DNA from: Candidatus Saccharimonadota bacterium
GTDB lineage: Bacteria > Patescibacteriota > Saccharimonadia > Saccharimonadales > Saccharimonadaceae
DNA: 57,921 nucleotides
NCBI GenBank assembly: GCA_016290315.1
Contig: JAEETK010000003.1
Location: 1 to 57,921, forward strand
Reading direction: 5' to 3'
The notes under the pieces were generated by a model that was given only the letters and a program-made list of their open reading frames with translations, was not told the DNA's origin and made no database searches. Positions within the stretch are counted from its first letter, which is position 1, and each line of letters starts with the position of its first letter. Made by a program: the position numbers and the translations under genes. This document shows positions 32,856-41,273 of this stretch, piece by piece.

Positions 32856-33923
32856 TTATCTCCTTTTCTTTTTATCCGATGCCTTAATTCGTGTGATATG
32901 TACTTTTTCATTTTTATTTTGTTTATTATCGGACGCATAGTGCGTCTTTTTTGAATCAATTTTAGTAGTACGATCATCAACAATGACGGCTTCTTGCGCT
33001 TCTTTGAGTTCTTTGAGGATCTTCTTATCCGCCGCAGCCTCCATTTCAGTATAATCCTGATTTAGGATGCGTTTTTGCAAGAATACTGTTATGGCGTTAT
33101 TAAGAAGGTAGTATAGCACTAATGCGCCCGGGAGATTCATCATAATGAGTAGCATCATGAAAGGCATCATCCAAGTCATCTGACTCTGCGCAATCATGTT
33201 AATTTCATCTTGACTAGCTTCCTTACCTTCGGCCGCTTCCTTCATGATGTCGCGCATAGTACGGCGTTTTTTGCCATTTTTGCGAGCAGGATCCTGCTGG
33301 CGAGACATAATAAATTGCATTAGCGCAGAAAGAATGGCAAGAACAAATATAAATATCGAGCTAACTGAGCCGAAGCCGGCTGTAGTAGAGAGATCAATTG
33401 TGCCGAATAGTTTTGGCGCAAATTCTAACTTAGCGTTTTCGTCGCCAGATTTAACTTTATCTAGATATATGTCTTGCTGCGTAATAAGGTCATTAATATG
33501 ATTCATGGGCTCTACGAAGAAATAAGCGGAATGTTCTACCGTATAAACACTATCGTCTCTAATATATGGACGAACCGCAACATTAATAGCAGTAAATAAG
33601 CCTATAAAGATGGGAAGCTGAATAAGAAGCGTCAACATGGAGCGAAATGGCTTAACATTTTTGCGCTTATATAAATCCATCATCTGAAGAGATTCAAGTT
33701 GGCGATTGCCCTTGCAGTTCTTCTTAATTTCGGCGAGCTCTGGCTGAATTTCGCGCATAATCTTCGTCTGGTGAAGTTGACGCTTCATTAATGGCCAAGT
33801 CAAAAGCTTAACTATTATTGTAAATAAAATAATGGCGAGACCAAAATCGCCAACTAAAGAATATATTACAAAAAGGATGTTTACGATTGGACGGACAATA
33901 ATCATATCTAGAAAAGCAAACAT
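32856..33923 (-). CDS. yidC: membrane protein insertase YidC
   Basis: The 355-residue protein lacks the large periplasmic domain of proteobacterial YidC and has the Oxa1/SpoIIIJ layout: IVRPIVNILFVIYSLVGDFG and LAIILFTIIVKLLTWPLMKRQ, the charged coiled region QTKIMREIQPELAEIKK, then FRSMLTLLIQLPIFIGLFTAI and three further helices. The C-terminal ~80 residues are basic and may touch the ribosome. It inserts membrane proteins, here presumably including the many pilins. Gene order khpB-yidC-rnpA-rpmH is the conserved bacterial one. Confidence 0.95.
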   Translation of the reverse strand: MFAFLDMIIVRPIVNILFVIYSLVGDFGLAIILFTIIVKLLTWPLMKRQLHQTKIMREIQPELAEIKKNCKGNRQLESLQMMDLYKRKNVKPFRSMLTLLIQLPIFIGLFTAINVAVRPYIRDDSVYTVEHSAYFFVEPMNHINDLITQQDIYLDKVKSGDENAKLEFAPKLFGTIDLSTTAGFGSVSSIFIFVLAILSALMQFIMSRQQDPARKNGKKRRTMRDIMKEAAEGKEASQDEINMIAQSQMTWMMPFMMLLIMMNLPGALVLYYLLNNAITVFLQKRILNQDYTEMEAAADKKILKELKEAQEAVIVDDRTTKIDSKKTHYASDNKQNKNEKVHITRIKASDKKKRR

Positions 33924-33945
33924 ATAACTCCTTTGACTCTTTTAA

Positions 33946-34287
33946 TTATAAGATACTTGCCTCTTTAAGTAAATCTCTGATGGTTTTTTGAATTACCTTA
34001 AAGTCCATATCTAGTATTTCTTTTGAATAGATAATAAAAATACAGTCAACCGGTTTCTCGATCTTAGGCAGCTCCATACGAATAGCCTCGTATACGCGGC
34101 GGCGTATACGATTGCGGCCAACGGCTGACTTTAATACTTTTTTGCTAACAACTACCGCATAACGCTGTTTGTTACGGCTATTATTCGCAAAAACCAGGGA
34201 TATTTTCGATCCCCGGATTGTTTTGCCATTTTGGTAGGTATATCGTACCCCACCCCTAGAATGAAAACGATATTTCTTTGATAACAT
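33946..34287 (-). CDS. rnpA: ribonuclease P protein component
   Basis: This basic 113-residue protein starts MLSKKYRFHSRGGVRYTYQN and carries the family signature VVVSKKVLKSAVGRNRIRRR with the RNR motif. It aids the RNase P RNA in tRNA 5' maturation. Length is typical. It lies 5 nt after rpmH in the same operon. The RNase P RNA gene was not seen in this window. Confidence 0.95.
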   Translation of the reverse strand: MLSKKYRFHSRGGVRYTYQNGKTIRGSKISLVFANNSRNKQRYAVVVSKKVLKSAVGRNRIRRRVYEAIRMELPKIEKPVDCIFIIYSKEILDMDFKVIQKTIRDLLKEASIL

Positions 34288-34292
34288 TTATA

Positions 34293-34430
34293 TTAAGCAG
34301 TTAGACGAGCGCGACCTTTAATGCGACGGCGAGCAAGAACCTTGCGGCCATTTACGGTTGAATTGCGCTTACGAAAACCATGCTCAACTTTGCGTTGGCG
34401 CTTATGTGGTTGATAAGTACGTTTTGGCAT
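34293..34430 (-). CDS. rpmH: 50S ribosomal protein L34
   Basis: A 45-residue frame reads [20 protein letters not shown] and ends [18 protein letters not shown]. This is the classic L34 sequence (KRTYQP, HGFR, GR.VL..RR.KGR). The ATG is at 34430, with AGGAA about 9 nt upstream. It is first in the rpmH-rnpA-yidC-khpB operon and divergent from dnaA across the origin gap. Confidence 0.97.
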   Translation of the reverse strand: MPKRTYQPHKRQRKVEHGFRKRNSTVNGRKVLARRRIKGRARLTA

Positions 34431-34492
34431 AAAATTATTCCTGACTGTATAATTATTGTTTTATTAAAAGAATTATGTCTATTATAATGATT

Positions 34493-34624
34493 TTTTACAC
34501 ATTTTTCAAGAGCTTTTCCACATACTCGCTTCCCTGTTTTGTGAGAAAATGGGGAAAATTCTTATCTGTTAGGGCTAAAAGTTATTAGAAAATATTATTT
34601 CGACCTGTAAAAACCTGTGGAAAA
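34493..34624. promoter_or_regulatory. DnaA-box-like sites in the rpmH-dnaA gap
   Basis: The 236-bp gap is AT-rich and contains TTTTACACA (34493), TTTTCCACA (34514) and, inverted, TGTGGAAAA (34616), each one or two mismatches from TTATCCACA. The last one directly precedes the dnaA -10 hexamer, which suggests DnaA autoregulation. Confidence 0.7.
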
Positions 34625-34628
34625 GTCG

Positions 34629-34655
34629 TATAATGAATCTTATAGAAAGGGAGGT
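34629..34655 (+). promoter_or_regulatory. dnaA: dnaA -10 element and ribosome site
   Basis: TATAAT (34629-34634) is followed by AAAGGGAGGT (34646-34655), 11 nt before the ATG at 34667. No good -35 is seen, and a DnaA-box-like 9-mer overlaps where it would be. Confidence 0.7.
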
Positions 34656-34666
34656 CAAGTAATAAT

Positions 34667-36055
34667 ATGCCAAACGAATGGCAGACCGTATTGGATGAGA
34701 TAAAGAACAACGTATCCGAAATGGCCTATGAGGCGTATTTTGTTCGGTTTAAATTTGTCTCAAACGAAAACGGTATTTTAACTACCTCCGTGCCAAACGT
34801 GTTTATTAAAACACAAGTCGAAGGTAAATTTCATAGCACGGTAATCGACGCTATTCAAAGTGCAAAGATTAACTTTGACGAATTAAAAGTTATTATTGAC
34901 GGCAAGGAGAATAAAACAACTGTCAGACGTGCAGTAGAAATCCTTGATAACAACAAACCCGTTACAAATATACCAAAGCCCGCCACTACTAGTTCTGTAA
35001 TCACATACGGCGACTCGAAGAGGTTTTCGACTGATAATAATGGTCTTAATCCAAAATTTAGACTAAGTAATTATGTTGTTGGTAGTAATAATGATTTAGC
35101 CGTTAGTGCTGCACACGCCGTGATTGAAAATCCGGGTTTACGTTATAATCCGTATTTTATCTACGGTGGCCCAGGACTAGGCAAAACACATTTAATTCAA
35201 GCAATAGGCAACGAAATTCTCGAACGTAATCCAGAGATGCACGTTTTATATGTTACTATTGAGCAGTTTTATCATGAATTCGTTGAGGCGATGCGCAAAA
35301 AGATTGATGGTTTTGCCGAAAAATATCGCAAAGTAGACGTATTAATCGTAGATGATTTTCAATTTATCGTGAATAAGGAAAAGTCTCAAGAGGAATTTTT
35401 CCATACATTCAATGAACTACAACAGCATGATAAACAGATTATTATCGGGAGCGACCGTCTCCCTGCTCAGATTGCTACTATAGACGAACGCTTGGCGTCT
35501 CGCTTAATGATGGGCGTTCCTATCGATATCCAAATGCCAGACTTTGAGACACGATGTGCGATTTTAAAATCTAAAGCAGAGATGCTAGGAGCAGAAATCG
35601 ACGATAAAACTGTGGAATTCATTGCTGAAAACGTGCGAGATAATATTCGTAACCTTGAGGGGAAATTAAATCAAATATTAGCCTTGGCAGAATTAAGAGG
35701 CGTACCAACTTACGAATTAATCGATGATAGCTATATCGCACAGACAAGTACACGAGCGAAACGCAAAACTATATCGGTAAAGCAGTTGATTGATAAAGTC
35801 GCTAAATATTACGACTTAAGCTCAAAAGATTTATTAGGTACAAGCCGTATAAAAAATATTAAGACGGCGCGCCAGATAGGTATGTATTTAATGAAGGAAG
35901 AGTTAGGACTTAGTACGGTGGAAATTGGTCGAGAACTAAGTAAAGATCACACGACGATAATGCACGGGATAAAAGTTATAAAAACTAATCTAAAAACAGA
36001 TTTCAATTTGCGCGAGCAAATAACGGATTTGAGGCAAAAAATTTATACAAGTTGA
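34667..36055 (+). CDS. dnaA: chromosomal replication initiator DnaA
   Basis: The 462-residue AAA+ initiator has an N-terminal DnaB-interaction domain (WQTVLDEIKNNVSEMAYEAY), a variable linker (~90-125), the Walker A GGPGLGKT (167-174), Walker B VLIVDDFQF (225-233), sensor and Arg-finger region ERLASRLMMGVPIDI, and the C-terminal DNA-binding helix-turn-helix with RELSKDHTTIMHGIKVI, which reads DnaA boxes. It ends with TGA. It opens the origin between itself and dnaN. Confidence 0.98.
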   Translation: MPNEWQTVLDEIKNNVSEMAYEAYFVRFKFVSNENGILTTSVPNVFIKTQVEGKFHSTVIDAIQSAKINFDELKVIIDGKENKTTVRRAVEILDNNKPVTNIPKPATTSSVITYGDSKRFSTDNNGLNPKFRLSNYVVGSNNDLAVSAAHAVIENPGLRYNPYFIYGGPGLGKTHLIQAIGNEILERNPEMHVLYVTIEQFYHEFVEAMRKKIDGFAEKYRKVDVLIVDDFQFIVNKEKSQEEFFHTFNELQQHDKQIIIGSDRLPAQIATIDERLASRLMMGVPIDIQMPDFETRCAILKSKAEMLGAEIDDKTVEFIAENVRDNIRNLEGKLNQILALAELRGVPTYELIDDSYIAQTSTRAKRKTISVKQLIDKVAKYYDLSSKDLLGTSRIKNIKTARQIGMYLMKEELGLSTVEIGRELSKDHTTIMHGIKVIKTNLKTDFNLREQITDLRQKIYTS

Positions 36056-36062
36056 TGAGATA

Positions 36063-36283
36063 TGTGGAAAAGCCGTGAATAAACTTGTAGAAAAGATGGT
36101 TTAAAAGATGTGGATGCTAAATGTGAAAAAGTACAAAAAGTGGAATAATCCAAACTCATCGATCAACTTTTTTACACAAAGCCCGTCTTTTGCACGAGTT
36201 TTCCAAAATATTTTCGACAGGTTTTACACAAATATTTCACCAATTACACCCCTGTTAAATATGAGTTTTACCAGTTTTACACA
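36063..36283. promoter_or_regulatory. DnaA-box-like array in oriC
   Basis: The sites first read on the minus strand: TGTGGAAAA (36063), TGTAGAAAA (36086), TGTGGATGC (36109) and TGTGAAAAA (36122). They then read on the plus strand: TTTTACACA (36170), TTTTGCACG (36188), TTTTACACA (36222) and TTTTACACA (36275). The orientation flips once, near 36150. Confidence 0.75.
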
Positions 36284-36288
36284 TAGAA

Positions 36289-36340
36289 CTACTATTACTA
36301 CTACTAATTTATTAATAATGGAAAAGGAATAAACTTTTAA
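36289..36340 (+). promoter_or_regulatory. DnaA-trio element and AT-rich unwinding region
   Basis: Six trinucleotides CTA CTA TTA CTA CTA CTA (36289-36306; TAG repeats on the other strand) start 5 bp after the last TTTTACACA box and run straight into an AT-rich stretch (36307-36340). This matches the Bacillus subtilis arrangement in which DnaA-trios guide DnaA onto single-stranded DNA. Confidence 0.75.
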
Positions 36341-36352
36341 TTGGAGGAGAAA

Positions 36353-37456
36353 ATGGAGATTGAAGTATTACAAGACAGACTCGCTAAAGCACTAAATACC
36401 GTAAGTCGTGTAGCTGCAAGCACAAAAGCTGGGTTGCCAATCTTAAGTAATGTCCTTTTAAGAGCTGAAGAGAATCAATTAACATTAACAGCCACGAATA
36501 TGGAGATGGCTATAGTTCAATACGTTAATGCGAAAGCAAAAAAGAACGGTATCATTACGGTACCAGCAAAGCTTTTAGCGGAATTTGTTTCTAACTTACC
36601 AAAAGATAACGTTGTTATTAGTACGAAAGATGATAAGTTGACTGTTTCGGCCGGCAAATATAAGTCTACAATTAATGGTATTTTGGCGGATGATTTTCCG
36701 GAATTGCCAAAAATCGATGAAAAAGAAGCTGTTATTTTTAAGATTAGTGTGGATATCTTTAAAGAGGCGGTTAATGAGGTAATAATTGCTTCTAGCAATG
36801 ATACGACGCGTCCGGCTTTGACTGGTGTTTATTTTAATACTTTCGATGGGTCGTTATATATTGCGGCAACGGATGGTTATCGTTTAGCCGATCGTAAGTT
36901 TGTGGATGAAGTAAAGAGCGAAATAAAAGCTATTGTTCCGACAAATGCTCTGCAAGAGGTAATCCGTTCTATTTCGGATAATATGGATGAAATAGAAGTT
37001 CTAATCAACGATAGTCAAATTCGTTTTAGGATGGGTGAAATTGAGATAACTTCAAAACTAATAGATGCAAGTTTTCCAGATTACCGTCAATTAATTCCGA
37101 AAGATTGTTCAAATATAATTGAGTTAGATAAAGCGGAATTAATTAGAATGACGAAGGTTGCGGCGTTATTTGCGCGCGAAAGTGGCGGTTCGATTGTTTG
37201 TGAAGCAAAGAAAGAAGAAGGAAGCTTTTCGGTAAGTGCGGTTGCGTCGGAACTTGGGGAAAACTCTTCAGCTATGGAGGCGGTAGTTTCTGAAGATGGA
37301 AAAGTAGTACTTAATTCACGATATTTATTAGATGCATTGAATTCGACGATTGAAGGAAAGATAACTTTCGGCTTGAGTGGAAAACTAGCTCCAGTAATAA
37401 TTAAAAATGCTAAAAATAATGATTATACGCATATCATTATGCCACTTAAAAGCTAA
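36353..37456 (+). CDS. dnaN: DNA polymerase III beta subunit (sliding clamp)
   Basis: The 367-residue clamp starts at ATG 36353 with GGAGG five nt upstream; the longer reading from TTG 36341 would run through that ribosome site. Family marks include LPILSNVLLRAEENQLTLTA, the second-domain ATDGYRLADRKF and the C-terminal YTHIIMPLKS, near the hydrophobic pocket that binds partner proteins. It encircles DNA and tethers the polymerase. Its TAA overlaps the recF ATG by one base. Confidence 0.97.
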   Translation: MEIEVLQDRLAKALNTVSRVAASTKAGLPILSNVLLRAEENQLTLTATNMEMAIVQYVNAKAKKNGIITVPAKLLAEFVSNLPKDNVVISTKDDKLTVSAGKYKSTINGILADDFPELPKIDEKEAVIFKISVDIFKEAVNEVIIASSNDTTRPALTGVYFNTFDGSLYIAATDGYRLADRKFVDEVKSEIKAIVPTNALQEVIRSISDNMDEIEVLINDSQIRFRMGEIEITSKLIDASFPDYRQLIPKDCSNIIELDKAELIRMTKVAALFARESGGSIVCEAKKEEGSFSVSAVASELGENSSAMEAVVSEDGKVVLNSRYLLDALNSTIEGKITFGLSGKLAPVIIKNAKNNDYTHIIMPLKS

Positions 37457-38475
37457 TGAATATTGTTAAAATAGTTAGTTTAAAGAACTTCCGTTGTCAC
37501 GAGGAATTTGATTTAGATTGTAATCGTCCGACGACTTTAATAATCGGCGAAAATGGAAGTGGAAAAACTTCGGTTTTGGAGGCTATTTATCTTGCACTAC
37601 GTGGAAAAAGTTTTAAAGGTGTGGATAAAGAAATCCTAAAAAGAGAGGCGGATTTTTATCGAGCCGAGATTGAATTAATGGATGCTCAAAAAATAATAAT
37701 ACGTTTTGATGGCCGAAAGAAAGAATTTGAGATTGATGGAAAAAAGAGTCTAAGGCTACCGAAGAAAAATCGTTATCCGGTAGTGCTATTTGAGCCGGAT
37801 GATATTTATTTAGTTGGTTCCTCCCCGTCGCGAAGGCGTGATTATTTTGATGAATTATTTAAGCAAATTAATGAGAATTATGGAGCTGCTTTAAGTAAGT
37901 ATAATAAAGCTTTGCGTCAAAGAAACGATTTATTAAAGAATGAGATTGTTAGTAGAGATGATTTATTTTCGTGGAATGTGATGTGTGCAAATTATGGTGC
38001 GGAGGTTATTCGCCGGCGTGTGCATAATCTTAAAAAGATTAATGAAAAGATGACGGATATTTATAGAAATATTGCGAAGAATGGCGATGAATGCTCAATT
38101 AAATATATTGGGGCTGAAGTTGACGAAAATGATTATTTAAAGAACTTGGAAAACAATTTTGAACGTGATTGCGTGTTGGGGTATACGACTTTTGGGATTC
38201 ATCGCGATGATTATGAATTTATCTTTAATAAAAAGAAGGCGGATGGATCAGCTTCGCGTGGTGAAAATCGTAGTATGATTTTGTCATTAAAATTTATTGA
38301 GGCGCAAATATTGGAGCAGGAAGTTGGCAAAAAACCAGTCGTATTATTGGATGATATATTTTCGGAATTAGACGAAATGCGCCAGAGACATTTGATTGAT
38401 AATTTTAAAAACTATCAGATGATTATAACGAGTACGGCAGTACCGAGCGAGATGCGTGTAGATAAGAAATTATAA
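37456..38475 (+). CDS. recF: DNA replication and repair protein RecF
   Basis: The 339-residue SMC-like ATPase has Walker A IIGENGSGKTSVLEAI, the RecF pattern NFRCHEEFDLDCNRPTTLII, LVGSSPSRRRDYFDELF, and Walker B PVVLLDDIFSELDEMRQ with the following TSTAVP. It loads RecA at gaps. The helical arms are short, as expected for RecF. It is translationally coupled to dnaN and converges with the 38477 gene with almost no gap. Confidence 0.95.
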   Translation: MNIVKIVSLKNFRCHEEFDLDCNRPTTLIIGENGSGKTSVLEAIYLALRGKSFKGVDKEILKREADFYRAEIELMDAQKIIIRFDGRKKEFEIDGKKSLRLPKKNRYPVVLFEPDDIYLVGSSPSRRRDYFDELFKQINENYGAALSKYNKALRQRNDLLKNEIVSRDDLFSWNVMCANYGAEVIRRRVHNLKKINEKMTDIYRNIAKNGDECSIKYIGAEVDENDYLKNLENNFERDCVLGYTTFGIHRDDYEFIFNKKKADGSASRGENRSMILSLKFIEAQILEQEVGKKPVVLLDDIFSELDEMRQRHLIDNFKNYQMIITSTAVPSEMRVDKKL

Positions 38476-38476
38476 A

Positions 38477-39391
38477 TTACGGAGCGAGGGAGTTTGCTGA
38501 ATTTAATATATCCTGCGGAACGTTGGGTGTATTATCTTTGGTAAGCAGTGGCTGGGGTTTGGATATAATATGCCAATTCTCTCCTTTTTTCTTTAATAGA
38601 ATACGATAGTGGTTGTATGAAAAATCACGATCGAAATCGTAAATATATAGAGTTGTAGCATAATAATTATCAATGAGGTTTTGGCCATTGGATATTGTGT
38701 ATTTTCCAAGATTGAATGATGATTTTATGGTCTCTTTTGGTGTGGATTTTGGGGATTCATTATAAGTATCGAAGGGGTTTTCTAGATTAAAAGATATTTG
38801 ATAATCTGTTAATTCGACATTTTTGAAGGTTTTCATTTTAGCGACAGCATCATCGAGAAATTCTGGCGTGGTTTTTATTTTAATTAATGGGATGTTATCT
38901 TCTAAATAAGTGTAACTAATAGAAAATAAGCTATTATTTATAGGCAAATAATTTAAAATTGGATACTGTTTTTTAATTGCAATACCCTCTTCATTCAAAG
39001 CTCTTCCCACAATGCCTTCCGCATTAGCGAATTCTTGTTTATGTAAATTTGCATACGATCTACCTTCGTCGTCGGTGGCGGATAATATTCCGACAATATA
39101 ATGATAATCGTTTGATATCTCTATAGTGCGTTCAATACTACTGAAGTGATCACATTTGACTTTAACAGTATATGACCCTGGTTCTAACCAGATATTTGAA
39201 TTATTATTTACTGGCACATCATTAAGTGTAACTTCTGCGATATATGGCGCATATTGAATAGTTGTTTTAATTTTATTAATACGTAATGTGAAAGTCGCAA
39301 TAAAAATTGCAAGCCCGACGAGTAAAATGATGCCAAATAATATAAATAGTAGATGTGTATTATTGGCGATTCTACGAGTTGTTTTTTTCAT
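38477..39391 (-). CDS. membrane-anchored hypothetical protein at the end of the T4SS-like operon
   Basis: The 304-residue protein has one N-terminal membrane segment (about 13-35) and a large outside part. Residues ~40-90 (PYIAEVTLNDVPVNNNSNIW, then LEPGSYTVKVKCDHFSSIER) look like a PEGA-type beta domain. The remainder is Asn/Tyr-rich and ends NVPQDILNSANSLAP. The ATG has a GGGGAGGGG ribosome site immediately upstream. It follows the wall-hydrolase gene by 10 nt and is probably co-transcribed. A VirB8-like placement is conceivable from size and topology, but no sequence motif supports it. Confidence 0.7.
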   Translation of the reverse strand: MKKTTRRIANNTHLLFILFGIILLVGLAIFIATFTLRINKIKTTIQYAPYIAEVTLNDVPVNNNSNIWLEPGSYTVKVKCDHFSSIERTIEISNDYHYIVGILSATDDEGRSYANLHKQEFANAEGIVGRALNEEGIAIKKQYPILNYLPINNSLFSISYTYLEDNIPLIKIKTTPEFLDDAVAKMKTFKNVELTDYQISFNLENPFDTYNESPKSTPKETIKSSFNLGKYTISNGQNLIDNYYATTLYIYDFDRDFSYNHYRILLKKKGENWHIISKPQPLLTKDNTPNVPQDILNSANSLAP

Positions 39392-39401
39392 TCCCCTCCC
39401 C

Positions 39402-41273
39402 TTATGATAGATTACTTTTAATTAAATAACGTTGGCGATTATCTATAAAAGCAATCTTAAATAAAGTATTATTACTAGATGTATTATTAGCAACGATATT
39501 TGTTTGGTAATTATATTTAGCGATGCGATAATTTGGTTTACGATACCATCTAACAGTCACGCCATTGCCGTGCATTAAATCTTCTCTTCCGGCCATTGGA
39601 GCACGACCTGCGCCGATTGTAGAATATGAGGCTGAGGCTATTACACTATCAAATCCAGGTATCTCGCCAACATATATGAAAGTATGTCCGCTTGAAAATG
39701 CGACATCGCCTGGTTGTAATATACTCGTATCGACCGCAATACTAGATGCGCTATTTAGAAGTTGCCAGCCATGTGATTTTACCCAAGCCTCTTGTGCGTC
39801 TGTATTCCCTTTTCCGTCATTATAATCTGGTTCAAGCCCGGAGTTTTGAACTAAAATAGTTACAAAACCGCCACAGTCTATTCCTGGTACGCCGGCGACA
39901 GATCCACCAACATATCGGCCTTCACTGATTGAGCGAGTAACTGCTTCTGCGTAGGCTGGCATGCGATCGTGCCATGGCGCTTCATGATATTGCGGCCAAG
40001 CATAGCTAAGAACTAGGGATTGGAATTCCCCGCTTACGCTACATCCATTTTCATTAGTATTTGAGTTGATAGCTTTCCAAATAATTTCCGCGAATAATTC
40101 GGTGCCGGCACCGTTGGGGTGGAACATGTCGGAATCTAAATACGTGTTTGGGTTTTGATCTACTGTTGTAGCCCAGTCTGCAATTATAATATTTTGGTTA
40201 TTTTTGGAAAAAGTTTTAAATAAATTATTGTTTGAAGTAAATAAGTTTTTATTTTTACCATGATAGTTTGTGACAAAAACAATAGTTTTATTTGCGCCAA
40301 TTGTCGTGATAGCTTCTTCGATACTTGAAGCGGTGAGATTGGCTGAGTTTGTTCCGAGAGCAAAAACAACAATATTTTTTAATTCCATAGATTTTGCTAC
40401 GTTTATACCTTCGCTCCAAGGTCGACCGCTACGTCCATTTATATCTGAATCGGTAAGTTCTGGGAATCTTTTTTTGAAGGCATTATGCGATCTTACGGTG
40501 ATAGAGTCGCCAATTATTGTGATGTTTTTACCATTTTCGGCATTACCATTCATGGAGCCAGCATTTTGTATACCTTTTCCGGCGTATTGGCTGTAAAATT
40601 CTTTAGCATAATCGCGGCGAGCTTTAGTCGCTTGATAGAGGCGGCCGGCATACGGTGCGTAATAAAGAATTTCAGAGCTTCCACCTACGGCGCGTTCGAA
40701 TAAGACAAGGAAAATTTCCGCAGCCATTTCGGGAGTGTCGGCTTTCTTGATTTCTTCTTGCCAATTTAAATCTTTTTCTTCTAATGTGAATTCAAGTTCG
40801 ACTTGTAGAAGTTTGTCGTAGTCGGCTTTTGGTATTTTTTGTTCCGCATCACTTCCCCAATATTCAGACGAAGTATACTTGCTAAGTCCAGCATCTTCTA
40901 TTCTTCTAAAAAGGGTATTTCTGCGGCCGCCACCCCACTGGAATATGCCAAAATATGTGCCATTGCTAGATCTGGTGGGGACTAGGCCTGATTCGGCTTT
41001 GGCGTTTCCAAGGAGTCCAGCCGTTTGGGCATCATTAAAACCATGCTCGATAAAGAAGTTCCATATTTTCTCTGCAGAATCGCTACCTGCGAGTGTAGTA
41101 GCGCTAGTATTGCATTTATCCGCATTCCCGTCCGGGTTATAGTAATAAATGCCATTCTTATTGAACATATCTAGTATTTCTTCGCTTGGGGTAGCGGCGC
41201 AAGTTGAAGTAGCCAATGTTGCGGCAATAATGATAGAGGCAACTGATTTTAGAATAATGCGGATTTTTTTCAT
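39402..41273 (-). CDS. three-domain secreted wall hydrolase: phage-type lysozyme, SGNH hydrolase, NlpC/P60-like peptidase
   Basis: The 623-residue protein has a signal peptide (~1-27). Residues ~60-230 match phage tail lysozyme domains (KIWNFFIEHGFNDAQTAGLL; Glu94 in AKAESGL; YFGIFQWGGGRR). Residues ~248-402 form an SGNH esterase-like domain: GDSIT with Ser257, GTNS, and DMFHPNG with Asp382 and His385. Residues ~420-585 form a cysteine-peptidase domain: Cys467 in GIDCGGFV and His530 in SGHTFIYVG. Together these could cut glycan strands, remove O-acetyl groups and cut peptides. The start overlaps the giant-protein gene by 4 nt, so it belongs to the T4SS-like operon as a VirB1-type wall opener. 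Confidence 0.85.
   Translation of the reverse strand: MKKIRIILKSVASIIIAATLATSTCAATPSEEILDMFNKNGIYYYNPDGNADKCNTSATTLAGSDSAEKIWNFFIEHGFNDAQTAGLLGNAKAESGLVPTRSSNGTYFGIFQWGGGRRNTLFRRIEDAGLSKYTSSEYWGSDAEQKIPKADYDKLLQVELEFTLEEKDLNWQEEIKKADTPEMAAEIFLVLFERAVGGSSEILYYAPYAGRLYQATKARRDYAKEFYSQYAGKGIQNAGSMNGNAENGKNITIIGDSITVRSHNAFKKRFPELTDSDINGRSGRPWSEGINVAKSMELKNIVVFALGTNSANLTASSIEEAITTIGANKTIVFVTNYHGKNKNLFTSNNNLFKTFSKNNQNIIIADWATTVDQNPNTYLDSDMFHPNGAGTELFAEIIWKAINSNTNENGCSVSGEFQSLVLSYAWPQYHEAPWHDRMPAYAEAVTRSISEGRYVGGSVAGVPGIDCGGFVTILVQNSGLEPDYNDGKGNTDAQEAWVKSHGWQLLNSASSIAVDTSILQPGDVAFSSGHTFIYVGEIPGFDSVIASASYSTIGAGRAPMAGREDLMHGNGVTVRWYRKPNYRIAKYNYQTNIVANNTSSNNTLFKIAFIDNRQRYLIKSNLS

Larger units (their letters stand above)
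36056..36352. other. oriC: probable replication origin (oriC) between dnaA and dnaN
   Basis: This 297-bp gap holds at least six DnaA-box-like 9-mers, a DnaA-trio run and an AT-rich stretch, in that order toward dnaN, matching the Bacillus subtilis unwinding-element layout. Gene order rpmH-dnaA-dnaN-recF supports the call. A 74-codon open frame over it is rejected as chance. Confidence 0.85.

Noticed and set aside
36108..36332. 74-codon open frame between dnaA and dnaN
   Set aside because: It covers the DnaA-box array, the trio and part of the AT-rich stretch, has no ribosome site and its sequence follows the repeat words; it is a chance frame over oriC.
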